Origin: a bacterium
Lineage (GTDB): Bacteria > Myxococcota_A > UBA9160 > SZUA-336
Reading direction: 5' to 3'
Length of the DNA: 64,000 nucleotides
Assembly: GCA_024226335.1 (NCBI GenBank)
Contig: JAAELY010000206.1
Location: forward strand, 1-64,000
The notes beneath the pieces were generated by a model, which was not told the origin of the DNA, ran no database searches, and was given only the letters and a program-made list of their open reading frames with translations. Position 1 is the stretch's first letter; each line of letters begins with the position of its first letter. Shown here piece after piece: positions 54,947 to 63,888 of this stretch. A program made the position numbers and the translations under genes.

Positions 54947-56278
54947 CTAGTCTGGAGAGACGTTGAAACGATCGACGTAGGCGCGCGCCGTCATCCCGAA
55001 CTGGAGCCAGAAATAGGCGGCGATCGGTTTGGTGTAGAGAAAACCCGTCGATGTGAGGTTGGCGACGGCCACCCACGCGGTTACACCGATGAACATGGTG
55101 CCCATACCGCGTTCAGGCGTGTTGGACGACCAAAGCCTGAGCCCGTGCAATCCGCAGGAACCGAACAGCCAGGCAAGTACGGCCAGCCCGATCAGGCCCG
55201 TCTCGGCCGCCATCTTGACCGGTAGGCTGTGCGCATCCTTCATCTTGAGCAGACCGTATTTTGCTCCCCACTCCGGTGTTTTTAGCGTGAAGTAGTGCAG
55301 ACCGTGTCCCCATATGGGCGAAGCCTGGAACATTTCGAGACCCACGCTGTAGGTCACGACGCGAGCCGCCGCCGAGCCCTCAAGGTTCTCACCCCCCGGA
55401 ATCCGGTAGACGGTCTGGCCGCGATTTTGAGTCACGCCAGATACGCGATCCTGGACGATACTCGGCAGAAACGGGAACGCGATCGTGGCCGCGAGCACGA
55501 GTCCGACAAAGCCCACCCCGAGCATCTGTCGGTTCACGAAGAGAAGGAACAAGGCATGCGATGCGAGCAGCGCGAGCCAATTCCCCCGCGACAGACTCAG
55601 CACGATCGCGACGCCGCTCAACCCGTAGGCAACCAGATGAAACAGGCGTTTGACGGGGCTGAGGTCCTTGGCGTGGAGCACCAGATACAGCGACGCAAAC
55701 ATGGTCGTGCCGATCACCTGCGCCATGGCGTTGGGATCGTCGAGCAACCCATGCGCACGACTGCCGTCGCTCTTTGGATGGATCGGAATGAAGTAATCGA
55801 AGATGCCGAAGACGGCGACCGTGAGGCCCGCAAACGAGATCGCTTGAATCAGACGCCGCCGATCTTTCGGATCACCGAAGAACCAGAATGCGGGAAAGAA
55901 CAGGAAGGAGGTAAACACCATGCTCTTGAAAATCTGGAAGACCTTCCAGAGCGCAGACTCGCCGCCGGCCAACTGCACGCTTCGAACCCAGGGCAGGGCC
56001 AGGAGGAAGGCGAACAGGATCATGCCGATGAAAGCAACCACCGGCCCCGTGTAGCGCACCGGGGGGAAATGCACGCCGTAGCGCAAGAAAGTAAAAGCCA
56101 TTGCGAGACCGACGAGGAGGGTCTCTGTGTTCAGACCTGGAACAGGCAGACGTGGCGCCCAGAGGTTGATCGGGTAGATCGCCGCGATGGCGATCACGCC
56201 CCAGACAGGCTTGTAAAACAACAGAACGAGGGCGATGAACGCTAACGCGCCCGCAGGGAACTGCAGTACCTCCGCCAT
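54947..56278 (-). CDS. O-antigen ligase/polymerase (Wzy-like) membrane protein
   Basis: A 443-residue membrane protein with about 10-12 helices, from ATG 56278 with AGGAGG upstream (ATG 56329 also possible). The family mark is the long periplasmic loop followed by DAHSLPVKMAAETGLIG, the His-Ser/Asn segment of Wzy_C proteins. It should polymerise or ligate the lipid-linked repeat units outside the inner membrane. A sigma-54 promoter (P3) lies 85 bases before it, separating it from the WecA-like gene. The late loop is unusually rich in basic residues. It is the kind of polymerase found in XrtA loci. Confidence 0.85.
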   Translation of the reverse strand: MAEVLQFPAGALAFIALVLLFYKPVWGVIAIAAIYPINLWAPRLPVPGLNTETLLVGLAMAFTFLRYGVHFPPVRYTGPVVAFIGMILFAFLLALPWVRSVQLAGGESALWKVFQIFKSMVFTSFLFFPAFWFFGDPKDRRRLIQAISFAGLTVAVFGIFDYFIPIHPKSDGSRAHGLLDDPNAMAQVIGTTMFASLYLVLHAKDLSPVKRLFHLVAYGLSGVAIVLSLSRGNWLALLASHALFLLFVNRQMLGVGFVGLVLAATIAFPFLPSIVQDRVSGVTQNRGQTVYRIPGGENLEGSAAARVVTYSVGLEMFQASPIWGHGLHYFTLKTPEWGAKYGLLKMKDAHSLPVKMAAETGLIGLAVLAWLFGSCGLHGLRLWSSNTPERGMGTMFIGVTAWVAVANLTSTGFLYTKPIAAYFWLQFGMTARAYVDRFNVSPD

Positions 56279-56362
56279 CCTCGATCGTCCTCCTATTGCC
56301 ACTCTGGCGCGCGCCCGTCCGTGGCGCATCCGAGTGGGTTCTCAATGGGCGGTTGACTCTTT

Positions 56363-56378
56363 TGCAGATTCGGTGCCA
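56363..56378 (-). promoter_or_regulatory. Sigma-54 (-24/-12) promoter P3
   Basis: Minus strand reads TGGCACCGAATCTGCA, with GG and GC 10 bases apart; only one base of the -12 TTGC differs. It lies in the short gap between the WecA-like gene end (56399) and the ligase start. I found no clear enhancer repeat near the expected -90 position, which falls inside the WecA-like coding sequence. Confidence 0.65.
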
Positions 56379-56398
56379 TGCCTGCCCTGCACCGTCAA

Positions 56399-57568
56399 TC
56401 AGCCTGTGGCACGCTCCCGTTGAGGGACCTCGGACTCGGCTGTCAACGACTCGTTCAAAGCAGAATCGGCATCCGCCTCGAGGCGCTTGACGCGGCGCTC
56501 CAACATCTGCAACGCGAGATAGCCGCCCGCCAACAGCGCGATCCACAGGCCCCAGCGAACCCCCGAACTGGCCGTCCGGGTCCAAAGTCCCAGCGCGCCC
56601 AGCGCTGCCGAAAGAATGTAGAGTGCGATCAGGATCTGTTGCACGCTCCATCCAGCCCTGAGCAGCAGATGGTGCACGTGGCCTCGATCCGCACGGAACA
56701 TCGCCCGGGCAACCTCGATCAGACGCAAGCCGCTCTCACCCGGATCTCTCACATACGAAATCGCCCGGCGAATCGCGCTGCGAATCATGTCGAGCAACGG
56801 CACGCCCAGGATCAGAAGCGGTACGACAAGGGCTACGGCCGCGGTCGCCTTCTGGTATGCGGCCATCGAGAGTACGGCCGTCGTGAAACCAATCCCCATC
56901 GATCCGGCATCGCCCAGAAAGATGCGAGCCGGAGGCAGGTTGAAGCGCAGGAACCCAGCGAGCGCGCCGGAAAGCGCCAATGCGGCGATGACCGGCACCG
57001 TGGCGCCATTGTCATGCGCGAGCAAGAAAACCGTAAGAGCGACGATGATCGACACTCCGGACGCCAGACCGTCCATTCCATCCATGAGATTGAAAGCATT
57101 GGTGACGACGACGATCCAACCCACGGTCATCAGGAAGGACAGCGCACCGCCCGAACTGATCATCCAGCCAAAGGGAAGCGAGATCGCATCGATGCGAAAA
57201 CCGAGTCCCCAGGCAAGTGCACCGACCCCGATCTGCGCGACCAGCTTCAGTACGGGTGCCATGTCCCGGAAATCGTCGTACAAACCGACCGCCACCATCG
57301 CGAAAGCCCCGACGGCGAGAGCGGAAAGCGAGCCCGGACCCCAGAGCCCCGCTCCGACGTCTGGCACGACCGGGATGATCAACAGCAGACCGAGGACGAT
57401 CGAGATGAAGACCGAAACCCCACCCACAAGTGGCGTGGCGGATTGATGCTGCTTGCGCACATCCGGCTGGTCCAGCCAGCCCTGCCGATGCGCGAGGCGG
57501 ATCAGCAGAGGTGTGAGGACCAGGACCAGCAGCCATGGCGCAATCAGAATGGGGCCGAACGTCTGCAT
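56399..57568 (-). CDS. Undecaprenyl-phosphate sugar-1-phosphate transferase (WecA/MraY family)
   Basis: A 389-residue polytopic protein. Family motifs: VGLYDDFRDMAPVLKL (the DDxxD-like magnesium site), NAFNLMDGMDGLASGV (the conserved NxxNxxDGxDGL) and ARIFLGDAGSMGIGF. It transfers a sugar phosphate from UDP-HexNAc onto undecaprenyl phosphate, the first step of repeat-unit assembly. No cytosolic glycosyltransferase domain is attached. A variable C-terminal tail (about 335-389) may be coiled coil. It lies 65 bases downstream of the tyrosine kinase gene in the same direction. Confidence 0.92.
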   Translation of the reverse strand: MQTFGPILIAPWLLVLVLTPLLIRLAHRQGWLDQPDVRKQHQSATPLVGGVSVFISIVLGLLLIIPVVPDVGAGLWGPGSLSALAVGAFAMVAVGLYDDFRDMAPVLKLVAQIGVGALAWGLGFRIDAISLPFGWMISSGGALSFLMTVGWIVVVTNAFNLMDGMDGLASGVSIIVALTVFLLAHDNGATVPVIAALALSGALAGFLRFNLPPARIFLGDAGSMGIGFTTAVLSMAAYQKATAAVALVVPLLILGVPLLDMIRSAIRRAISYVRDPGESGLRLIEVARAMFRADRGHVHHLLLRAGWSVQQILIALYILSAALGALGLWTRTASSGVRWGLWIALLAGGYLALQMLERRVKRLEADADSALNESLTAESEVPQRERATG

Positions 57569-57633
57569 ACCGTTAGGATCTCACAGTTTCCCGAAGGCCG
57601 GCGTTCATTTCTTCGACCCGGCGAGTTCCCGGA

Positions 57634-58530
57634 TCAGTCCTTGCCGTAAGTACCATACGGGGACTGCTTCGCCTCACAACGGTTGAACACGGTCCCGATC
57701 AACTTGCTCGTGTCGAGGCGCTCGAGGGCCGCATCCACGTCGGCGCGGCTTACGCTACCCGCGCCAACGACGAAGAGCGCTGCATCACAGGCGTCCAGGA
57801 GACTTACCGAGTCCGCCAGCCCGAGGACCGGCGGCGCATCGATGATGATCATCTCGAAATGGCCGGCGAGTTCCTCGAGCAGTTGGGCCATTCTCGCCGA
57901 ACCGAGGAGTTCGGAGGGATAGGTCGGTAGCGCTCTCACCGGCAGAACCGAAAGACGCGAATCGGGCAGTTCGATGAGCGCGTCCGATAGCTTCGCATCC
58001 GTCTCCAGTACCTCGGCGAGACCCACTTCGGACGTCGGACCAAAGACCTTGCTGACTCCCGGTGTGCGGAGATCTGCATCGACCAGGCATGTCTTCATTT
58101 CACGGTCCATGCCGAACGACAGGGCCAGATTGATGGCAGTCGTGGTCTTGCCTTCATCGGGACGAGCCGAAGTAATCACGAGACTTGCGATCGTTCGCGT
58201 GCGACGCACCGACTGGATACGCGCTCGTAGCGTTCGGTACTCCTCGGTGACGTTTGACGCGGTGCTCCCGATCAGGACTCGTGGTCGCTGCGCTTCAAGA
58301 GAATGATCTTCTTTTCCGCGTTCCGTGCGGATGCGCAGCTTCTTGCGCGCGCGGCGTTCGCGGCGAGTTTCCTCGCGGGGTTTTCGGATCTCGGTACGCT
58401 TCGAAGGCGCTGAAACGCTCCCCCTGTCGGTCGCGGTACCAGAACCCTCGCGCAACAGGGGCGTCGCCGTACTGGCTACGCTGCTGCGCTGTTGCTCGGC
58501 TCTTTGCAGGGCATCGTGAATCTTTCCCAT
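57634..58530 (-). CDS. Tyrosine autokinase (CpsD/CapB type, XrtA-locus subfamily)
   Basis: A 298-residue BY-kinase that works with the chain-length protein. N-terminal linker is MGKIHDALQRAEQQ and basic, then RVLIGSTASNVTEEYRTLRARIQ and the ATP site SARPDEGKTTTAINLA, with the Walker A' acidic VDADLR. A Walker B-like IIIDAPPVL follows. The tail SPYGTYGKD has two tyrosines that could be autophosphorylated. The opening GKIHDALQRAE is the mark of the XrtA-associated subfamily. It lies between the ExeA-like ATPase and WecA-like genes. Confidence 0.9.
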   Translation of the reverse strand: MGKIHDALQRAEQQRSSVASTATPLLREGSGTATDRGSVSAPSKRTEIRKPREETRRERRARKKLRIRTERGKEDHSLEAQRPRVLIGSTASNVTEEYRTLRARIQSVRRTRTIASLVITSARPDEGKTTTAINLALSFGMDREMKTCLVDADLRTPGVSKVFGPTSEVGLAEVLETDAKLSDALIELPDSRLSVLPVRALPTYPSELLGSARMAQLLEELAGHFEMIIIDAPPVLGLADSVSLLDACDAALFVVGAGSVSRADVDAALERLDTSKLIGTVFNRCEAKQSPYGTYGKD

Positions 58531-58546
58531 GTCTTGACCTCTTTCC

Positions 58547-59494
58547 CTACAGCTCGCCTAGAGCGCCTGCTCTCGGGGTCCGTCGCCACCCGAACATTCT
58601 CCTAATCCAACCCTCGGATGGCTCGTTGCCGATCTCGTCCGATACAACAACAGCCTCTTCTTTCGGCGCTGGTTTCGCTTCGTCATCCAGAAGGCCCATG
58701 TCACGGGCGGCCTTCTCGATCGTCGCCGGTGTGACCCTTTCGTCGACCGAGGCGTAGGCCGTGAGCAATGCGTTGTCACACAAAACGTTGATCACGCGCG
58801 GAATCCCAGCCGTCAACTTGAACACCAATCGCAGAGCCGCGTGGGTGAACACATCACCGCTACTATTGCCCGCCACCATCATCCGCTCATTCACGTAGGT
58901 TGCAGTTTGATGAGCATCCAGAGATTGGATCGTATGCCGTAACTCGACCCTCTGGCGCAGCTGGCGCAACTTGGACTGCTCGAGCTTTTCGTGGAGTTCC
59001 GGCTGCCCGACCAGGATGATCTGCAGGAGTTTTGACTGCGGCGTCTCCAGATTCGAGAGCATGCGAATCTCTTCGAGCAGTTCATCGGAGAGGTTCTGCG
59101 ACTCGTCGATCACGAGCAATGTCTGCTTGCCTTTGCGCAATCGTTCGATCAGATGATGATTCAAACGCCGCAGAGCGGTGCTCTTGCGAAACGGCTCCAC
59201 AGACTCCAGATCGAGTTCATCGAGCATGCAGGCAAAGAAGTCGTCGATCCCAAGCGCGGTATTGAACAGATACACGGCCTGCACATCGTCGCTGAGTTTC
59301 TGCAGCAGAGCGTTGACGATCGTCGTCTTGCCGGTGCCCACTTCACCTGTGAGAACGATGAAGCCCTTGCGCTCATTGACCGCGTAGATCAGGGTCGCGA
59401 GGGCTTCCTGATGGCTCTCTGACATATAGAGAAACCGCGGATCGGGATTGACGCGGAACGGATCCGCTGAGAAGCCAAAGTGTTCGTTATACAT
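58547..59494 (-). CDS. ExeA-like AAA+ ATPase of exopolysaccharide locus
   Basis: A 315-residue ATPase starting at ATG 59494. It begins YNEHFGFSADPFRVNPDPRF, typical of ExeA/GspA-type proteins and of the XrtA-associated ATPase. Walker A is GEVGTGKTTIVNALL, Walker B LLVIDESQNL, and the C-terminal part has GIPRVINVLCDNALL. It may assemble export complexes. Start overlaps the end of the chain-length gene by 8 bases. The C-terminal end (about 285-315) is basic and could anchor the protein. No PG-binding domain is attached, unlike ExeA of type II secretion. Confidence 0.9.
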   Translation of the reverse strand: MYNEHFGFSADPFRVNPDPRFLYMSESHQEALATLIYAVNERKGFIVLTGEVGTGKTTIVNALLQKLSDDVQAVYLFNTALGIDDFFACMLDELDLESVEPFRKSTALRRLNHHLIERLRKGKQTLLVIDESQNLSDELLEEIRMLSNLETPQSKLLQIILVGQPELHEKLEQSKLRQLRQRVELRHTIQSLDAHQTATYVNERMMVAGNSSGDVFTHAALRLVFKLTAGIPRVINVLCDNALLTAYASVDERVTPATIEKAARDMGLLDDEAKPAPKEEAVVVSDEIGNEPSEGWIRRMFGWRRTPRAGALGEL

Positions 59495-61082
59495 GGGCAA
59501 CCATCACAGCTACCGTCGCAGCTTTTGGAGTCACCTGAGTTACTTTCTTGGCGTCGGCGCGAGTCGCAAAGTACAGAATCGTTCCTCCAATGAGGAGAGC
59601 CGCCAGGATCGCGGCACTCGACGCGCTCCACGCCCAGACGCGTCTTCGCGAATGATCCTTGGGAAACTCTACGGACGGCACAGCTGCAAGCACGGGCATG
59701 CCGAGCGCCTTCTGCACATCGGCGACGCTGTGGAACGTCTGATCTGAGAGTTCGCGAATAACCAGCAACGCCAGGCCTGCGATCACGCCGAGCAATGTTC
59801 CGGCGATGAACCAGAGCGGCCGATTCGGCTTGAAGGGAGAGGTCGGCGGTACGGCGGACTCCACGATCTTGAAGCGCTCGCCCTTGTTGGCGAGTTCGAT
59901 GGTGCGACCCATGTCGGCGTCGACTTTCTTGAGCTGGATCGCGCGAATCGCGGTGTGCAGTGTCTCGTAGCCCTTGGTCAGATGGTCGAGTTCCGCCTGG
60001 CGTCGCGGCGTGTTCTCGATGCGCTGCTCGAGGTCGGCGATCTCCGCCTTGAGTCGCTCGACTTCACCCGCGTACACGCGCTGACTGACCTCGTAGTCGC
60101 GCGCCTCGTTTTTCAGCTTGACCATGGAAATTGAAGTCGGAGCCGGAGCCTCAGCCTGATCGACGATCATGGCCTCGAGAGCGGCGATCTCGGCGCGTAC
60201 AAGTCGTACATCGGGATGCTTGTCGGTCTTGCCCTGCGAGATGATGCTCGTCAGTGTCAGTTCGAGCGCCTTCTTTCGGTCTTCGGGATCGCTCGGACCG
60301 CCCGCTGCAGCAGCGTTCATCTCCTGGATCTGTTGTTCCAGTAGCCGCGTCTGGTTGCGAGCTGTCTCGAGCTTCGCCTCGTGCGCGGCCAGATCCATGC
60401 GCGTGCGCTCCAGACGCTCACGGTTCAGGAGCAACTGCTCGGGTAGCTCGCCCTGGAAGTTCTCTTTGTAGTCCGTGATCTGACGGCCGACATCGGCGAG
60501 TTCGGTGCGCGCCTTGCCGAGTTCCTGCTCGAAGAACTCGGTCGTGCCTTCAGCCATGCTCGCGCGATCTCTGAGGTTGGCCGAGATGAAATCGCGGGTC
60601 AGCCGGTTCGTGACCTCAGCAGCGATCTTCGGCTTGTCCCAACTGAACGCGATTCGGAAAGAGTTCAGCTCGACCAGCTTGCGCGGATCGTAGATGGCGG
60701 GCGGCAGCGGCGCGACCGTGATGCGCGCGCGCAGGTCATCGATCAGGTCTTCGCGCGGAGCGGTCTCGCCCTCGAAGAGCTTGAATTCGTCGATTACCTC
60801 GTTGAGGTTGTCGCGGGCCAGAACCTGTAGGCGAAGGTTCTCGTAGCGAGCCTCAGTGGGGGCTGTAATCGTGGTATGTGCCAGTTCGGGTGGGATGACC
60901 TGTGGTTCGACCGCAACAGTCGCTTCGGCTTCGTACTCGGCAGGCAATACCATGGCCAGAACAGCCGAGAAGACCATCGCGATCCCAACCGGTACCAGAA
61001 ACCACCAGATTCGACGGCGGAAGACCTGAACCAGATCCCCGAGACTCAGCCCGAGTTCGCCCTGTACGTCTCTCGTCGCCAT
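59487..61082 (-). CDS. Polysaccharide chain-length determinant (Wzz-type)
   Basis: A 531-residue protein with an N-terminal cytosolic part, first transmembrane helix (about 26-50), a long periplasmic region rich in coiled coil (about 190-400: FFEQELGKARTELADVGRQ; LERTRMDLAAHEAKLET; VERLKAEIADLEQRIENT), then a second helix (NRPLWFIAGTLLGVIAGLA, about 428-447) and a third near 488-510. It controls chain length and couples to the tyrosine kinase. ATG 61082 has GGAAAGGG upstream. It begins an operon chain-length, ATPase, kinase, WecA-like, driven by P1. The third helix and C-terminal tail are unusual compared with classical Wzz. Confidence 0.92.
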   Translation of the reverse strand: MATRDVQGELGLSLGDLVQVFRRRIWWFLVPVGIAMVFSAVLAMVLPAEYEAEATVAVEPQVIPPELAHTTITAPTEARYENLRLQVLARDNLNEVIDEFKLFEGETAPREDLIDDLRARITVAPLPPAIYDPRKLVELNSFRIAFSWDKPKIAAEVTNRLTRDFISANLRDRASMAEGTTEFFEQELGKARTELADVGRQITDYKENFQGELPEQLLLNRERLERTRMDLAAHEAKLETARNQTRLLEQQIQEMNAAAAGGPSDPEDRKKALELTLTSIISQGKTDKHPDVRLVRAEIAALEAMIVDQAEAPAPTSISMVKLKNEARDYEVSQRVYAGEVERLKAEIADLEQRIENTPRRQAELDHLTKGYETLHTAIRAIQLKKVDADMGRTIELANKGERFKIVESAVPPTSPFKPNRPLWFIAGTLLGVIAGLALLVIRELSDQTFHSVADVQKALGMPVLAAVPSVEFPKDHSRRRVWAWSASSAAILAALLIGGTILYFATRADAKKVTQVTPKAATVAVMVAHV

Positions 61083-61275
61083 CGTATCCCTTTCCCGAAC
61101 CGTCTTCCGGTCCAGCCATTCCTGCTGCTGCTCAATCTATCTGGACGCCCCACCAACCGAGCGGAAATCGGCAACCGATCGGCAGAAACGGGTGGTTCTT
61201 CAACCCGGTTCAAACGCCGTTGGAGCGATCGATAACTGCCTCCGGGAACTGCCCTTGGCATCCGGAACTCTCATG

Positions 61276-61293
61276 ATGCCACAAGCGTGCCAA
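61276..61293 (-). promoter_or_regulatory. Sigma-54 (-24/-12) promoter P1
   Basis: Minus strand reads TTGGCACGCTTGTGGCAT, with -24 GG and -12 GC exactly 10 bases apart. It lies about 194 bases before the chain-length ATG, predicting a leader of roughly 185 bases. The core is nearly identical to P2, 18 kb away. Confidence 0.8.
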
Positions 61294-61364
61294 CGCACGG
61301 ACGGCGCTAGCCCCGGAAAAATGGGGGGAGTGTGAATCGCGTTACATATTACGGGAATTCCACA

Positions 61365-61390
61365 ACCACTGGGTGGACGATTCCAGTGGT
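61365..61390. promoter_or_regulatory. Enhancer-like inverted repeat upstream of P1
   Basis: ACCACTGG, a 10-base spacer, then CCAGTGGT: a perfect 8-bp inverted repeat. The centre is about 87 bases upstream of the -24 element, the usual place for a sigma-54 activator site. It is a candidate binding site for one of the two PrsR-like regulators. Confidence 0.6.
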
Positions 61391-61563
61391 ATTTGCCGCG
61401 GTTAGACGGCAAGACCCGCAACCCGATTCAGACCCGCACGCATCTCGGCCATCGAGAATCCGGAGGCCCCTGCAATCGGCCTCGAACGCTCATCGAGTTT
61501 TCACGACACCCGGCAAGAGGGCACGGAAACCTCTGAAAAACGGCGAGAATCCGGACCATCGGC

Positions 61564-63051
61564 CTATTCGGCCAGCCCACAGTCCTTGATCTTCTGGAGC
61601 AGCGTTTTGTAACTGACTTCCAGGATCTTCGCAGCCTTCTTGCGGTTCCAGTTGGTCTGGTAGAGGACCTTCTTGAGGGCCTCACGCTCGGCATCCCGGG
61701 CCGCTCGGCGACCGATCTCTCGCAACGGAACCACCCCCCCGTCCTGGAGATCGAGTTCCAGGAGTTCTGGCAGCACCGGCGGCGACTCCTCCCTCGCATG
61801 CATCCTCGCAGGCATCCCCGCAGGCGATGCGGCGGTCCCCGCCCCGCCCGGGAGCCCGAAGATCTCGTCCGCAATCGTGTCCTCGTTCTGCAATACCACG
61901 ATGCGCTTTATCATGTTCTCGAGTTCGCGGACGTTGCCCGGCCAGTCGTAGCTGGCAAATCCCTTCGTCAAGCGATCTGAGAGTGGAACCAGTTCACGGC
62001 TGTACTTGCGCGAATACACCTTCAGGAAGTGATCGCTAAGGATAGGAATCTCTTCCCGGCGTTCGCGCAGAGGCGGGACCCATACATTAACTACGTTCAG
62101 GCGGTAGTAGAGATCCTCGCGGAAACCGCCCGACTGGACCATTTCTTCGAGATTGCGATTCGTTGCCGCCACCACGCGCACGTCGACTCGCACGTCGGTA
62201 TCACCCCCGAGTCGCGAGAACTCTCCGTCCTGCAGTACCTGCAGCAACTTTGCCTGCAACTTCGGGCTCATCTCCCCGATCTCGTCCAGGAACATGGTGC
62301 CGCCGCTCGCGACTTCAAACTTGCCGGCCTTGCGCGAGGAAGCACCTGTAAATGCTCCCCGCTCGTAGCCAAAGAGTTCACTCTCGAGCAACTCTTCGGG
62401 TAAAGCTGCGCAGTTTACTTTGACGAACCGGGCATCCTTGCGCGTCGAGAGCTCATGCGTCGTACGTGCGACGACCTCTTTACCCACCCCGCTCTCTCCG
62501 TGGATCAGGATCGTCACGTCCGCGTCGGAAACCTGCTCCAGAATATCGCGGATGCGCGTCATCTTGTCGGAGACCCATTGGAACTTGACGGAATCCGATT
62601 CCTCTCGTTCACGCAACTGCTCGCGCAGATGCTCGGTCTCCGCCTTCAGGGTCTCGGATTCGAGCACCTTCTTCAGAGCGATCTCTAGTTCTTCTTCCTC
62701 AAAAGGCTTGTTGATGTAATCAGCAGCCCCCAGATTCATCGCGTCGACAACGGTTCCGGCCTTGCCCACCACGGAGAGCATGATCACGGCCACGTCCGGC
62801 AGGAGTTGCTTGATCTTGCGCAGCGTCTCCAGGCCATCCATGCCCGGCATCATGACGTCGAGAATCACGACGTCGGGGCGGGCCCCACCGTTGAGAATTT
62901 CCATGGCTTTCAGACCATCCTGCGCAAGAAGCACGTCGTAACCGCGCATTGGCAAGAGGTTCTTCAGATACGTGCGAATGACCTCCGCGTCATCGACGAC
63001 GAGTACCTGCTTGCGTTGCGGGACGGTACGGGCGACTCCAGGTCTCGACAT
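61564..63051 (-). CDS. Sigma-54-dependent response regulator (PrsR-like) 2
   Basis: A 495-residue activator. Receiver: QVLVVDDAEVIRTYL, phosphoacceptor Asp in VVILDVMMPGMDG, Lys in YINKPFE. AAA+: GESGVGKE, GYERGAFTGASSR, GTMFLDEIGEM, VPPLRERREEIP. Fis-type HTH: NRKKAAKILEVSYKTLLQKI. A 50-residue variable linker (about 395-445) with PAGMPARM-type sequence precedes it. It follows the histidine kinase gene by 9 bases, so the two form a two-component pair. It resembles PrsR. Together with regulator 1 it presumably controls P1-P3. Confidence 0.93.
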   Translation of the reverse strand: MSRPGVARTVPQRKQVLVVDDAEVIRTYLKNLLPMRGYDVLLAQDGLKAMEILNGGARPDVVILDVMMPGMDGLETLRKIKQLLPDVAVIMLSVVGKAGTVVDAMNLGAADYINKPFEEEELEIALKKVLESETLKAETEHLREQLREREESDSVKFQWVSDKMTRIRDILEQVSDADVTILIHGESGVGKEVVARTTHELSTRKDARFVKVNCAALPEELLESELFGYERGAFTGASSRKAGKFEVASGGTMFLDEIGEMSPKLQAKLLQVLQDGEFSRLGGDTDVRVDVRVVAATNRNLEEMVQSGGFREDLYYRLNVVNVWVPPLRERREEIPILSDHFLKVYSRKYSRELVPLSDRLTKGFASYDWPGNVRELENMIKRIVVLQNEDTIADEIFGLPGGAGTAASPAGMPARMHAREESPPVLPELLELDLQDGGVVPLREIGRRAARDAEREALKKVLYQTNWNRKKAAKILEVSYKTLLQKIKDCGLAE

Positions 63052-63060
63052 GGCGACCTC

Positions 63061-63888
63061 CTACGCCTCCGGCCTGCTCAGGGGCAGTGTGACGCGAAAC
63101 AGCCCGCGACCAGCTGAGGGAACCGCTTCAATCGCGCCCCCGTGCATTTGGATGATGCGTGCGCAGATCGCGAGCCCGAGGCCGACACCTCCCGATCGCG
63201 CGTCCTTTCCGCGAACGAAAGGCTCGAAGATGCTGTGCACGTCTTCAGGAGCGATTCCGGGCCCATGGTCGGCGACGGCGACGGTTACGAAGGGCCCGTC
63301 GTCTAGTTCGATGACGGAAGCCTGAAGAGAGACGTGTCCGTCCTCCGGCGAATGCGCAACGGCATTGCTGATCAGATTCACGAACACCTGCTCGAGCCGA
63401 TCCGGGTCGGCCTGCAGATGGGCGTCGTCGAGGTCCTCCAACGCCAGGTCGACCTTGATTCCGGCATCGTCGAGCAATGGGCGCGCAGTTGCGACGGCTT
63501 GAACGAGAACCTCGCGCAGATGAACAGGCTTGCGCACGACAGGCAGGGGTTGGCCGCCAGTCTGGTTCGAGAGTTCGAGTAGATTGTCGAGCATCAGGAG
63601 CACGCGCTCGGTAGATCGCCGCGCCTCACTGGCAAATGACCATTGGTCAGGATTGAGCACACCGTGGCGCTCGCTGAGGAGCATGCGCAGATAACCTCGC
63701 ACGACCGTCATTGAGGTTCGCACCTCGTGCTCGACCATGCCGACACATTCCCCACTCAACGGCAGATCACTGGCCTGTTGAACCCGGTTGGCCTGCTGAA
63801 TCCTGTCTGGGCATTCGACTGGAGAATCGGCCCCCGCTGTCGCGAGTTGGCTTGAGGTTCGGTCTCTGGGCGTCGATGGTGTGCTCAT
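63061..63888 (-). CDS. Soluble sensor histidine kinase
   Basis: A 275-residue kinase without membrane segments. The H-box reads VEHEVRTSMTVVRGYLRML (His-Glu-Val-Arg-Thr-Ser rather than the usual H-E-L-R-T-P), followed by a dimerisation helix and an HATPase_c domain (VFVNLISNAVAHS; VADHGPGIAPED; GVGLGLAICARIIQMHGG). The N-terminal 45 residues are Thr/Ser/Gln-rich with no recognised sensor domain, so it probably receives its signal from a partner. It is adjacent to regulator 2 and unlike the large membrane PrsK usually found with PrsR. The remaining 112 bases to the window edge show no gene I can support. Confidence 0.88.
   Translation of the reverse strand: MSTPSTPRDRTSSQLATAGADSPVECPDRIQQANRVQQASDLPLSGECVGMVEHEVRTSMTVVRGYLRMLLSERHGVLNPDQWSFASEARRSTERVLLMLDNLLELSNQTGGQPLPVVRKPVHLREVLVQAVATARPLLDDAGIKVDLALEDLDDAHLQADPDRLEQVFVNLISNAVAHSPEDGHVSLQASVIELDDGPFVTVAVADHGPGIAPEDVHSIFEPFVRGKDARSGGVGLGLAICARIIQMHGGAIEAVPSAGRGLFRVTLPLSRPEA

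Larger units (their letters stand above)
61083..61563. other. Regulatory intergenic region upstream of chain-length gene
   Basis: About 480 bases without a supported gene. It holds the sigma-54 promoter P1 and an inverted repeat that look like a full activator-dependent control region. The part from 61395 to 61563 lies between this control region and the regulator stop; no hairpin terminator is obvious in it. Confidence 0.6.

Noticed and set aside
55295-56245. Long plus-strand open frame (about 316 codons) opposite the O-antigen ligase gene
   Set aside because: Antisense to a well-supported membrane protein; composition is charged and low in hydrophobic residues, typical of the opposite strand of a GC-rich gene.
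56378-57649. Plus-strand frame of about 420 codons opposite the WecA-like gene
   Set aside because: Gln/Arg/Asp-rich antisense translation. The opposite strand carries all conserved transferase motifs.
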